Positions 49,543 through 61,599 of a stretch of DNA of 64,000 nt are shown here, in pieces. The DNA comes from Isoetes taiwanensis (lineage: Eukaryota > Streptophyta > Lycopodiopsida > Isoetales > Isoetaceae), in assembly GCA_021234155.1 (NCBI GenBank), contig JAJEKV010000008.1, positions 3,572,640 to 3,636,639 on the forward strand, in the 5' to 3' direction. Position 1 is the first letter of the stretch. The number at the start of each line of letters is the position of its first letter. The translations under genes were made by a program, and so were the position numbers. The notes under the pieces are model-generated. The model had not been told where the DNA came from and made no database searches. It was given only the letters and a program-made list of their open reading frames with translations.

Positions 49543-50229
49543 TGAGTTATATGCCTGAGCTATACTGTGATAGAGTTTGAGAGAGATAAGACACAAACAC
49601 TTATGTAATGTCTAGTAAGATTTAATGCCAAATCAACTTCCAACCACAGGTTAATAAATTTTGCAAGTTACAATCATGATTCAATAGGAAAGCCACATTA
49701 TGGTCACTCATTTCCTAAGAATCAAACACCAAGTACCATAGCAATATGAAATCAATAGTCTTTCCTAGGCAATTAAGTCATTAAATCTTCTACCATGATA
49801 CTTTATATTGTCACTTGTAATCGGGCATGGAATAAACTACTGTAGCATTATATAACCAAGCATTCCGGCCACTGATATCTCCTTGTTGCTCACGATCTAC
49901 ACCGATGTATAGTCTCTCCACTAGTTAAATAGTTTCCATGCATTGCTATCTGTAGAATCGCCGGCGGTTTAGAGTCAGATCGGTTTTCTAAATTGAGCCA
50001 TCTTCCTTATCATATATCCCACAAGCCTGAACACATTTCCGAGCCTCACGTTCAATTATCCCACATGCATATGTGAAATTCAAGGCCCTTGAACCATTGC
50101 AATTTCGTAACATTAATTCTCCTTAAGGTTTTCAACATTTACCTTGTTCATCATGAGAATTTGTGTACACTTGCTATACACAATTGGTCACGAATGCAAC
50201 TGCTTTTAGCCCCTCACTTACAATGACAA
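49543..50229 (-). repeat. 3' LTR of the minus-strand copia
   Basis: It shares ordered blocks with 54465-55109, among them AAATCAACTTCCA.CCAC.GG, GAAGTCAT.TAAATCTT, GGAATAAACT, CGGCGGTTTA / GGCGGTTTAAGA, CGTTCAATTATC and TATACACA. Similarity is low but collinear over more than 500 bp. Confidence 0.75.
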
Positions 50230-50309
50230 CCTCACTCCTCCTTCCATTGTAAGTCTCAGAACTGCTTTCAATCAAGATAACGATATTGTTCCGGCATTCA
50301 TAGTATCAC

Positions 50310-50510
50310 CTAATATTCGTACCTTGTTTGAATTTCTTTGTAAATTTGACTTCCGATAGAGCCTTGGTAAAAATATTCATATTTGATCATTGGTGTCAAC
50401 ATACACCATTTGTATAACCTTTCTTTCAGCCTAAATTCTATGAAGTGTATACTCAATTCAATATGCTTGGTTCTATCATGGTAAACAGATTTTTGACAAT
50501 TGCTATGCAA
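50310..50510 (-). pseudogene. copia RNase H C-terminus
   Basis: The minus-strand frame reads VYHDRTKHIELSIHFI (about 50440-50486), the highly conserved end of copia RNase H (H-x-R-T-K-H-I-E/D). The following residues lose the V-P-T-x-x-Q-x-A-D segment. RNase H would remove the RNA template strand. Confidence 0.88.
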
Positions 50511-50879
50511 AATTTTGACTATCGGGCTTCCATCTCCTCAGAGACGCCTGCATGCAACCTTAATTCATCTAATACTTTTTCAACCATACTCAAGTCTTTT
50601 GCTTAGTGAAGATGTCAGCATATTCACTGCTAACTCCATATAACCGCCTGCTTGTTTTTACACTTCCGCCACTACTCCTCCTCCCAAAAATACACAGATA
50701 TCCGGTTGGACCTTTCACAGTGATCTCCCTCTCAGTCAGAGATCATCAGAAAGTAATAAAGAAAGTTAGATCATTTGAATCAAAACATATACCTTGTGTT
50801 GAGTTCCTTTGAGATATTTGAGGACACGCTTATCGCTCTTGTTCTTTAGTGGCATCATGATTCCTCCCGCCATATTAAT

Positions 50880-51650
50880 CAGATAGTTATATCAGCCGCA
50901 GTAATCAAGTTAGCCAAGAATAACAATAGGCAAACTTCAACCAAGGCCCTATATGAATGTTTTCCATATCATGAATCTCATTCATTGTTGTGTCATGCAC
51001 TTCAAATAACCCATGTCCAAATTATGGAGCCTAGTTTAGCCTCAAGTAGCTTAAACCTTTGAGCATGTTTGCTATGCATACTCTGATGCAATTTCACCAC
51101 CAGCCCTGCTTCACGTACTTTTATTCCAAGAAATTTTATTCTCACTAGATCGACATTTGAAACTTGACTTCAAAAATGTCTTTGTATTATATTCAAAATG
51201 TTTGTGGAGCTTGCAACCATGATAATAATCATCTACATAGAGAGCAATTATGCACAATCATTATTTTGCTCAAATTTATAAAGATTTTCATCATTTTGTA
51301 ACTTTACAAACTCTTGCTCTTGCAAACTGATTTATACATAAATACCATTCTCTTAAGGACCTGCTTTTAGCCCATATACCGCCTTCTATTAAGTTTCCAA
51401 ATCATGTCTTTGCCTTTGAAAAATATCCAGATGCCTCTATGTTCTCCCTCCTCTAGTGCGTAAAGATTAAAAGTATTGCTTTACATCCATATTTAATGTA
51501 GTCTAAATTTCTAGCATCAGCTATAGCTAGCAGATTCTAATGTTTGAGAGTTTCACTTTGAGAAATAGGTCTCATCATAATCCCTCCCTTTTTTCCTCGT
51601 AGGTATCCTTGGGCTACTAATCTTGCTTTAAATTTCTTGGCATCACATCA
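50880..51650 (-). pseudogene. copia reverse transcriptase remnant
   Basis: On the minus strand, VKLSNIRI (near 51540) and a MDVK-like piece (near 51490) match the N-terminal part. RRYMGxKQVLKRM (about 51345-51385) corresponds to the ALYGLKQ segment. LYVDDYYHG (about 51213-51241) is the YVDD catalytic box. FLKSSFKC follows near 51160-51185. Several stops lie between the pieces. Confidence 0.85.
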
Positions 51651-52269
51651 GGATTTAACTAACATTTGCTTCCAATTACATTCTGCTTTTCCATCATATT
51701 TCTACAAGCTCATAAGTATTGTTTCTAAAGACTTCAATTCATCATCATAGCCTCAATCCACTTTTCCTTGTCATTGCTTGCAAAGACTTCCTCATAGCTT
51801 TGAGGGATAACCTCATCTTCTAAAATGGACATAACCGCTTCATGCTCATATGTGACTCCTCTTCTACCAATTCATCCCCTCGCCATAATTCTTTTCCTTT
51901 TTCTAACTTGGCTTCTTCATTAAACGCTCAACCTGTGTTCTTCTTTTTCTTTTACTTTGGAATATGGGTTAATTCTTGATAACGTTCTTGTTTTGGAATA
52001 TTTAATTCTACGGAATCTACGTTTCCAGGTGGGCTTACACTCATTTGGGTTGACGATTAAATATTGTCTATATCATCCACTTCAAGCTGGGATTTTGCCG
52101 GATACTTGGTGTAATATTTGACTTTCCTTTCGCCGCTGCATCGCGACGCGGATGGGTTCGTAATAACACATCCACTGGCGGCGGGTTTGGTTTAGAGATA
52201 ACCATCGGCACGCTTTGATTCATCATCATGGCTTTACTGAGTCACCTTTAGGCTTTGTCATCCCGATTT

Positions 52270-52710
52270 TCGCCCAATTCAGCTGGAACGCGGGCATAAA
52301 CCCAAACATCCCAAAAGCTTTGAATAAAGTGTAATCAGTTCAACGTTGGGATTTACCCCAACGAATGGAATGACCATCCATGTAGGCATATTTTGGTTCA
52401 ACTGCTGCAGGTTACCGGGCCTCTTCCCAAATACATTGGGTAAACCACTACCGCGCCAGTCACATTGCTCGCTTTGCATCCATTATCAGATCCTAACTAA
52501 CCCAACTGAAACTCCATTGATGAGGAGAGAGATATCTACATATTAAACACCTTCTTGCTGCCAGCCTTTACTTAAAATTGCTTTGTTTGTTTGCTTAAGA
52601 TATTCACCCTCCCTTCCATCGGGGCTTTGATGCATTTCAATTTGGCAGTTGTTTCTCTTTCATTTCACCCACACTCTTTGTTAAAGGGCACTCAAAGGCA
52701 GAGGATTTCC
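52270..52710 (-). pseudogene. copia integrase remnant
   Basis: On the minus strand, IEMHQSPDGREGEYL (about 52600-52645) matches the core segment ending in D-N-G-G-E-Y. SPHQWSFS (about 52515-52540) matches the P-Q-Q-N-G-V segment. VWVYARVPAEL (about 52275-52310) matches the V-F-G-C-x-A-Y-x-x-V-P segment after the core. Frames differ and the catalytic DNG reads DGR. Confidence 0.75.
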
Positions 52711-54464
52711 TTGTTAAGGCGATGGTTTTTACGTTTTCTGAGATGTCAGTGAATAAGCAGTGGAAGTATCTTTATTATTTCCTTTTGCATTCGGGAGTTG
52801 CTAAAATCAGAGTGCTTTTAATTCCAGGAGAAGCTTGTTGAAGGCTCTATTTTTTGAAGATGGATTTATTCAGATTTGCCTAAAGCACATCTTCATTTCT
52901 CCACCTGGGTCCAACACTTTATCCATGGTAATCGAATATGGCTTCTTCAATGGATGGTTTTAACTTTTTGTGGTTTAACGTAATAACTGATCTTTATAAT
53001 CAAGGAATCTTCTATTATTGCATTTAACCTTATGATGAATGCATTATTCATTTCAAATAAGTTTCCAACTTTCTTGGCAACAAACTTCAAATTCATCTTT
53101 CATACCATTGCATTTATCTCAACTAAAACCACTTTCGAAATTCCCAAATCCATAGTGGTGAAGCGAAATTAGAGTTCTTGGTCTATTCTTTTACTGGCTT
53201 TTACACATCTTCTATGTTCCCCAACATTCCCATTTAAAATCTTCTGTTTGAAAAGGCCCCTCTTTAGCTTTGCTTCATTTGAGAGGGGCTCATTTCCTAT
53301 AACTTGAAGGTTTCTTTGGAGCTTGTAGTTTGGAAATGTTTAGCTTCAAAGACCAGATTGGGATTATGCTTTCTGGTCTTTGATCCCATATCCAACTACC
53401 AAAATGATCCAGATTTATTGGTAAGCAATACTTCCATTTCTCAATTTAAATTCATTTATTACCTCATCATCATCTTCTTCCTCGTGACGTTTTTGAGTTG
53501 TTTCTTTCTTGAGGTCTACACATATGCTTTTTCGCCTTCCACCTCTTTCTCTTCCATCCTCCCCGTTCTCCCCTCTTCCCCTTTAACCTGCTCTGGGAGT
53601 TGGACCATTTTGATCCCAGGGTCACTCTCCCCTCTCCACATATTGCTTTAATTAAACTCTTTAATTTGGACACTCATTTTTTAAAATAATCCTGGTCATG
53701 ACAGTGTGCACACAATCTTATGCTTCGCTGACAAACTTAAGACACCGGTGCTTTCGCTGTTTTGTCTTAAATTTTCTTTGTTCCCACTCGGTCCTTAATG
53801 TGATCTAAACTGTTCTCACGGATCTGAAGTTGCATTCAGCAGGGGCGAGGTTTCATTTCACTGGCTCTTGGGGTTGCAACGCCGACTTCTCACGAGATGA
53901 GCTACTCCGAAAAGCACCACTGGGATCCTGTCAGGTTATCCGTTGTTGAAGAATTCTTTCCCCATCTTCGTCTTCTCAATTTTAATCCTTAATTCCGTTT
54001 CAAGCCGTCATTTACGAGTTTTTCCTCATATGTTTCAACTTAAAATATTTCCCATTTCTGGGTCCAAGATCTAGCTTAAGGCAGATGATGGACAATGGCT
54101 TACAAGAAATGATCCTTGTGCTTTACTTTTAGCCTAACTTGTAGGGACTTACTCGATGGATTCCTGCCTGCGCTCACCAGGCTTGCTGGAAGCCTTGCTT
54201 TCAGATGGTGACCCCACTCACGATCGCGGAATCTTGTTGAATCGCTGGTAGGAGGATCACTTTGCTCCAACTCAGGCTTGTTGTGCCATTTGGATCCACA
54301 GAGATCCCGGGGATTCTTTTCACTCAAACACTGGCCCCGATGGCGTCTTTCCGGACTTGGAACCACCAGACGCCACCCCAGCAGCGGCTCAATTTTGACG
54401 GTTTAGCGAGGCTGCGGCAAAATCTACTGGAGCATGTTTGACTGCGAACACCGCGATTGGATTT

Positions 54465-55109
54465 TGAGATAGGGCTTCGAAACGCATGGCAATATACGAA
54501 GCCAGGATTTGTGCTCAAATCAACTTCCAGCCACGGGTTTAATGAATTTTGCGGTTCTTTGTCGCGGTTCAGCCAGGAGAAAACCATTACCTTAATTCGC
54601 TTTCATTTCCCTGAAGTCAAGCACAAAACCACCGCGCGAATCAATGGTCTTTTCTGGCCAGTGAAGTCATTTAAATCTTTGCAACGAATACTTTCGTATT
54701 AAAACATGACCAGACGGAATAAACTCTGGCGATACCAGCAACATTAGGCCGCGAATATCGCTGATTGCTCGATCCCCTTTAGATGCTGTCGTCTCCGCTA
54801 GTTAATGGTTTCAGCCATTGCTGCTCGCGGCGAATAAGCAGGCGGTTTAAGAGATGGAATGGGTTTCGATGGAGCAATCCTTTATCGCCTATCCCTGGCT
54901 TTGAGACTTGCATTCCAGAACCTCCGTTCAATTATCTACATACCATGTGGAAATTCAAAACCCATGAATAAACCAGACCCCCAAACACAAATAGTCTCAT
55001 AGGTTTCGACATTTGCAACATTTAAAATATAAGGCCCCTTTTATACACACTGATTGTTTATTGAATACAGCCAACAGCACGACTTTCTGGCATTGTGCTC
55101 TTTGGACAA
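54465..55109 (-). repeat. 5' LTR of the minus-strand copia
   Basis: It is collinear with 49543-50229 through the blocks listed for that LTR. The right end is set only by the similarity running out near GGACAACAAGAGC. Confidence 0.7.
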
Positions 55110-55369
55110 CAAGAGCATTTGGATCAGACTGAGTACTATACTAACACTTGTTAAGGCAGAGGCACTGGAAGTTATGCTCTGAGAAACTCCTTCAAGATGT
55201 GAGTTTTTAGCTTTAAATTAGGGTATGGCTGAGTGTCTGAGACTGGAATGGTTTTTGGATCCCAAGAAAACTTAAACAATTCAGGTCTTGGCTTTGGAGT
55301 CTGGAAAGAATGTAATAGAGAATGCTCAGAGAGTTCGTGGTTTCTTGGGTTGGCTTAACTATTATAGGT

Positions 55370-56240
55370 TATAAGAATTACGGTGCCTGGTCAGGTCCGC
55401 CAGGGATGCGCGATTATATTCTACCAAGATATTGGAATACTGAACTTCAGAAATGGATGAGCTGCTTTGGCGGTGGCTGGCGTCTGCGCTGCCTTTCCTG
55501 TCGGTTTTGCATTCGGTATACAAAGTTCATCCCATGCTGATCTGAAGAACCCTCCGTATCGGCCCCGCAGCTTTGGCCGGTTCCGGTAGGGATCTTTACC
55601 AGTCGCTCCCACTACGGGGCTTCACCTGGCTGGAAAGCGTAACATATATCGGTATACGCTTGCGTCGGCATCGCCAAGACATCCGAAGGATGGTCCGTCA
55701 CGCATCTGCGCCGGCGGATCAGCATCGCGCCATGGATCACCCAAAAGGATTCGGACTCAAGAGGAATGACGGCGAGCGGGCGCGAGGTCATTACGGAGCA
55801 GGATTTAAGGCAAATGGTTGGAGGCAAGGCATGGCTAGGGTGAATCCACTCCATCCGCCCCTCACCTTGCACCTGAGAGAGCCAGGTTGAAAGGTCACCC
55901 CAGGGCTTTGGCCTTTAGCAGGACCTGCAAGCCAAAGAGGAGGCCTCACGGGTTGCGACTCCCTGGGAGTTAGATGGAGGGTGGGATCACTGCCCGAGGA
56001 GGAGGAGGTTGTTTCCCTCACGGCTCAGGAGGCGAGCTAGAGACCTTGCAGGCCTCGGCCCAGACTCCATGGGAGGTATCCACCCCAAAGCGTGTGAACC
56101 CAGCTACCGCGTGCGAGCGTGGGATCCCAAGAGCCACCTTTATGAGATCCCAGGCAGACTTTACCGAGAGAGGGGCGTGATCAGCAAGTGAGGACATGAA
56201 CCTCCTCGCCAGTCCCAGTGCCTCACCCCCCAGCAGGGTG
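55370..56240. other. GC-rich patch with overlapping ORFs, unidentified
   Basis: Composition shifts to GC-rich over about 0.9 kb. ORFs of 105 codons on + (55573-55890) and 86 on minus (55612-55872) overlap. Neither resembles a known protein. It could be organelle-derived like 24548-25657 or an old GC-rich transposon, and nothing seen decides this. Confidence 0.35.
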
Positions 56241-58425
56241 TGGTTTCTTGTACTGAGACGAATTTAATAGTGCATTAAAGGGACTTGTAGGGCATGGGCT
56301 TCAGGCGCAGGAAGCCTCACACTGACTGATGATTACTGAGAGGGATCATCATCACGCCACTATCCCTTAGAAGAGCTAAAGAGACAAGACTTAATCTAAA
56401 TCTACAGGGGAGTTGGGTTCTTTTGGTTATATTTGATATCTAGAAGACTAGATGAAACACTATGGAGCAGAAATTCAACAGGCTAAGCCTACTTACGATG
56501 CTTGGGGGTAGTTAGACTATTGAAGGGCCAATAGCTCTTTCAGTCTCCCTGAAAGCTTGCTCCTCTACTCCTAAGCCATCCATGCCCAGGCATGAAGGCC
56601 AAGCTAGAAAGGAAGGCGATGAGCTAGGCTGCTTTCAGGCTGGAGACTTTAGAGTCAGATTAGAAAGCAGACTTTAGAGGCATGGGAGGCGAAATAAGAA
56701 GAGTTAAGAGGTTTCAGGGTATACGCTTACCAAAATATAAAGTTGGAACTAGGGTTTCCTCGTCGCGGGCATGTGGGATCAAATGGGTTGGCTGACCGCG
56801 CTACTGATAATTAAAGTGGGCTAAGTGTGCACATGAATAAATGTACGCGCAGGACCAAGAGATTGCTGCTTGCTTAGCTACCGGAATGGGTGTACCGTCC
56901 GATAAAGGATGGCGTGACGGTCACATTTCGATATCGTCTTGGGTAAGGTATACCTCGCTTTGGGCGTCATTTCTCCCCTGTGAAATGATCGCGTAAACGC
57001 CGTGGAATCTGCCAGGATCTTCTTGCATTGCACCAGCCAACCCGGTGCATACAATTTATTATTATTATACTTACAGTATTAATTTTATCACAGGTAATAT
57101 GTTTAAAAACATTCAAGCCACGACCAACCACCCAAATAACTTATCGATTTCGCAAGTTTCTTAAAGCTTAAGTTGCTTCCTGGCCCTCATAACTCGGGCT
57201 GTTGGAAGGTTACATCAAGATTGTTTCAATTTCATGAATTGCTCCTTGGGCACTCTTCTTGTTCCTTAACACATTCAACAAAACTTTGGCCAGGCTGGAG
57301 ATCTTGGCTCAACTCGACCCCTCCAGCTTACCCCTAGGGACTTTATTGGCACTGCTGAGGTCGACAAACACCATTTCCAATTATTAATAAGGATTCAACA
57401 AGATTAAATATTCAACTGAACTTAAATCCTTCAGGCAGAGACAAAAAAGGAATATTCCTCAAAAGGTTCCTTTTTTTTACAAAAAGGGCCAAGCAGGGTT
57501 AAAAAGATCATGGAGATTTTTGACCCCAAATGACCTTAGTACTTGTACATGAGAAAAGAATTGGGCTGCACTAAGAACTGTCACTTTTCTAAAAAATAAA
57601 TGTTCTTGAAGAGCCATGTTTTAGGAAAACTCAAAATTTTGGGGATAAATATTTAGCACAAAAAAGTGAGCAGAAATTAAACAGCGCTGAGCATTCTCAA
57701 ATTTGAAGACAGAACATCTTTCTTATTCACAAGACTGGTCTTTTTTCTAAGGCTTTAGGTCATGTAAAGGACAGGAGTTGATGAGAGGGATCAGAGGACG
57801 TCATCATATTTCATTTATACCATCTACTCATCCTTCACTTTTCGCGTAATACTTTCAGGAGGTAGCAGGTTATCTGCATCATCGCTATCAGCAAATAGTG
57901 ACATTGTCACCTTCTTCATCACCCTCTTCCTAAAATGATACAACTTTTTAAAAGCAAAGTGATGAATCCTAAGCGTAGGCGATTTAGCCGAGATTTCAGT
58001 TTAGAATCATAGCAACCTGAATGCATCAGTGGGTTCCCAGCTCATCCCACAACCCCACACTTCTTGGACTTTCTCCCACAACTGACTACTCACATTTCCT
58101 AACTTTCATGTTACCTTCAAAAGCGTACTACGGAAGCGTGTTTGCAAACCAATGAATCTTGATTTTGACTGACTAGCCGTCTTCCTTGGCCTTGTCAAGC
58201 ACTTTTACTATCCGAGAAGCGTGGAATGCTTGTCTAAATACTCCTGAGTTGGAAACAATTATGGCACTTACTGAGCCAATTCACAGCTTGATGACCACGG
58301 ACTCATTCTAGTCTTGGCAGAGACCATGACTCGGAATCCCTCGTCTTCTTCTGCAGGGTTACCTAATGCCAAGCCCCTTTGGACTTTGCTTGATGCTTTG
58401 GGGTTGATGGAGGGGTGTTGAGCCA
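56241..58425. other. no gene recognised
   Basis: Mixed composition with no domain, tandem repeat or terminal inverted repeat found. Confidence 0.4.
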
Positions 58426-59166
58426 TTGAAATGGTTCTGCCTTTGTCTTAGAACTATTTTGCATTTTAACAGTTTTCTATTAGGAAAGAAATTATCCTAC
58501 ATCCAATCTTCTTCTAAAATGCTTAAAAGCTTTGAAGGAAGATTCCATTTCGATAGAAACTTTAGGATGTTGGGGTGCTTTCTTTACTTGAGACTCTTTG
58601 GGATTTTGAGAGGAAGTTTAACTCAGCTGGGTTCACTAACAACAGAATCTCTATTTAAAGGGCGTAATCCCTACGGTGGACTCAAATTCCTTGGATTAAT
58701 GAATATCATTCTTCCCAACAAAAAGGCTTTGGCCATCCCTTCAAGAATAGGAACTGATAGCGATGTTTGGAAGGGAGTTGAATCCATTCAACTTGTTCCT
58801 GCTTGTTCCTACATGCGGAAAGCGTTGAGAGAAACAAACTCTGATCGGCGTCTTTCTTTAGGGCCTCAAGTATCCGCTGGAATGAGATGCTTAAGAATAA
58901 CAACAAGACCGATTCCGAGATGGGAGAAGAGAAAAAACGTTCTTCCTTCAAAACTTGAAAATCTTGGGCCATTTAGGATGTCGATCACTTGGAGTACCAG
59001 CACCGAAAGCCGGCAAAGAGCTTCCACTTTAAGATCTAACTCCTCTTTTGCCAAACACGATCATGGAAGTGTTTGGATCTTGTTCTTCCATGCAATTGCA
59101 AGATTACGAATCCAAATCAGCAGTGGTAATTGCTTTCTTGCTGCTTACAGGACCTTGTTAAGGTAG
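58426..59166 (+). CDS. unidentified ORF of 246 codons
   Basis: This is the longest uninterrupted ORF of the window outside the polypyrimidine tract. It is basic and Leu/Ser-rich, with runs such as RWEKRKNVLPSK and no signal peptide or domain I recognise. The opposite strand is also open for 88 and 62 codons (58706-58972, 58866-59054), so either strand could be the real one, or neither. No splice or codon-use evidence supports it strongly. It may be part of a transposon. Confidence 0.25.
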   Translation: MKWFCLCLRTILHFNSFLLGKKLSYIQSSSKMLKSFEGRFHFDRNFRMLGCFLYLRLFGILRGSLTQLGSLTTESLFKGRNPYGGLKFLGLMNIILPNKKALAIPSRIGTDSDVWKGVESIQLVPACSYMRKALRETNSDRRLSLGPQVSAGMRCLRITTRPIPRWEKRKNVLPSKLENLGPFRMSITWSTSTESRQRASTLRSNSSFAKHDHGSVWILFFHAIARLRIQISSGNCFLAAYRTLLR

Positions 59167-59169
59167 CAG

Positions 59170-61300
59170 TAATGGGGGTTCGGATTCATAGCTACGAGTT
59201 TGGATTAACAATAAAAAGAAATACTTTGCTTTAGACTTCCTTTGAAAGAGACCATAGCTTCCAGTTGGACCTTAACAAGGCTGTTCCTCGGCATCTTTAA
59301 GATATTCAAAGAAATACGATAGAATAGTTTTTTGGTCCATTAATAATCCCCAACGGACACTTATTGCAGCGGTTCAGGCTTTTTTTTTCTGTGGCAGGAA
59401 GCTTTCTTCTCTTCTGCTTGTTGTTCCGATAATACGCTTGGGTTATTACACAATATCTGGCAAGAAAATCAGGTCAAAACATTTTCCTTAAAGGCTCATT
59501 GTTGAAGTTAGGAGAATTTTATCTTACTTCTTTCATTTTCTGTCTTTGTAGTTCTCGTTGACTCTTTAATTCTACACGCTAACCCAAGGCAAAACAGTTT
59601 CCATTCTATCTCAGAATTTCTGAAAGTCAGAGATTCACTTTCCGGTCGGTGAAGTCATGAGTAAGAGATATGTTTGAAGCTTCGAATTACAGAGTCTCTT
59701 TGTACACTCATTAAAACACATCATTTTTTTGGTACGATATTATAAGTCAAATGTTGCGCATGTTTATTTACATTAAGGTGGCTTCTCACCGTTTCTCCTA
59801 AAATATTTCTCAAAATATTAACCCGGCGACAGGCATGCATGGTTACAAATCTTCTTGGATACAATGATCATCAATTGCTGGATTTTGTCAAATCTTTTGT
59901 GTATTCAAGACATTACGGGTGGACCTAAGCGGTTGGACAACCATAAAGCAGACTTTACGGGAAGCTTCTTCCGATTTAATGTAACGGTACAGAAGATTAT
60001 TTAGATGGAATAACTTGCGATGGAAACCGAAGAGTAAGGCGTGCAGTGGGCCAATGTCATTGGTACATGGTTTGTCTCTAATTGCTAAGTAACCCGAACA
60101 TGTTAAAATTTGTTGATACAGCAAAGGGCGACATTTACTTCTAAGAATCTTCATTTATACTGTCACCAAGGTTTCTTCTTCTTACTGAACGTGCTCTCAT
60201 CATAATCCACCTTGATTTCTTGGTGAGGCTGACCCAAAGAGAATGTATGGAAATCTAGATTTGCACCTCGTTGGGTGTCTTCGTCTTACGAAGAGAGTTC
60301 ACTAAAGAGGGTGAGCCTCTCCCTTTATAGTGAAATTTGTGCTTGTAGAGAACAAACCCGTGAAAGGCTGGCGCCACTGAGATAAGGCGGGAGGCTGAAT
60401 GTTGAATGAAAGGGAGATGGGCCACCATATGATGTACGTGAGTTGTTGACTTTCTTCACAGGGTTAGATTCAAGCAATAATACTCTTACTTAGCCAGTGA
60501 GAGGATACACTAAACCCATGTAATCACCGGTTGTGTAGAGAAGAGAATGAGTCTTTTAGGGTCATGTCTTCATTTAGCAAGTGAAATGGTGTTAGGAGGG
60601 CGATGTGGGACAATCCTGCATGGTCTTGAGGAGCACGTCACTGCATATTCCTTGTTGACAACAAGTAGAAGAAGAAGAAACTTAAATAAAAGGCGAAAGT
60701 GATACTGTTTCAAGATTTGGCAGAGATTCAGAACGCTGGCAGGTATTAGGAGGATGTTTAAAAAATGGTGGTGGAAGATTGCTGCATTGCTGAGGTGAGA
60801 AAAGCGATGAAAGGAGGTGGCAGAAAGCGGGTTTCCCTCTTGGACTTGGAGAGGGTTGGAAGAATTGGGTGGCAGTCTACCCCAATTCACGGGACTTTGG
60901 AGCCTCTTGAGAAACAACAAAGATCTTAATAGAGAATAAGGTTGAAAAGCATCTAAAGTCTTGTGTTCCTCCCGAAGTAGAGGTGCCGAGCAAACAAATG
61001 ATGGTGGAGATTTGATTCCACGAGCGGTCATGCCACATCGTCGTTCGATCTGATAAAATCAGGAATCTTCGCTATTCGTTTCAACAATATCGAACTTTTT
61101 TTTTGCTTTGCGGCATCAATCAAAAAATCAATAGGGATTCCAAATCCAGGGCAGGGCAGTGGGAGGTGCAGGCCAGAAAATACAAAAGGATGGACTGAGG
61201 TCCACGGGGATAGAGGCTGACTGGGAGGCTGGAGAAACAGAGTGCAAAGAAAGGGCCAGCTGGAGTGGGGCCGTGCAGTCCAGCCCTGACAAAGATGCGT
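59170..61300. other. no gene recognised, minus ORFs of 153 and 120 codons
   Basis: Minus-strand ORFs lie at 60570-61031 (Leu/Phe-rich middle, no known domain) and 61028-61390, which runs into the GTGA microsatellite. Neither shows a family motif. They may be chance ORFs. Confidence 0.3.
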
Positions 61301-61312
61301 CAGTAAGTGTCT

Positions 61313-61339
61313 GTGAGTGAGTGAGTGAGTGAGTGAGTG
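61313..61339. repeat. (GTGA)n microsatellite
   Basis: About seven perfect GTGA units. Confidence 0.95.
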
Positions 61340-61599
61340 CATCTTCCCGACCATCAGGCCGGATAGGAGATGTGCGTCAGCTTCGATCACGGGGCAGATG
61401 GTGGGCCTTGTCTCAAAAGCTCAAGTTTGGGAGTGGACAAAATTTTTTGGTTCTAGGATTTGGAACACAGGACATTGCCCCCAAACCCCAAACACCCACC
61501 ACTAGACAACAGGTCTTTTCAAAAATAATAAAGGAGGTCATAACAGATTCAAAAGGTTTGGGACCTAATTAATTCAAGGATACTCCTAGAGATGTTCCT

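Larger units (their letters stand above)
49543..55109 (-). mobile_element. Ty1/copia LTR retrotransposon, decayed, next to RCC1
   Basis: LTR-like ends at 49543-50229 and 54465-55109 flank minus-strand integrase, RT and RNase H remnants in copia order. Its 3' LTR lies about 86 bp beyond the RCC1 stop codon, in antisense to the gene. A polypurine tract on the minus strand (GGAAGGAGGAGTGAGG, 50230-50245) adjoins the 3' LTR. A gag domain was not clearly seen in 53000-54460. LTR ends are approximate (within tens of bases at the right end), and no target duplication or primer site could be recognised. Confidence 0.85.

Noticed and set aside
53304-53651. 115-codon plus-strand ORF
   Set aside because: It lies antisense inside the minus-strand copia gag region and is hydrophobic with no family match. 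It is probably a shadow.
54100-54587. Minus ORFs of 87-88 codons beside the copia 5' LTR
   Set aside because: They could be gag or leader of the copia, but no zinc knuckle or gag motif was seen. Not called as genes.
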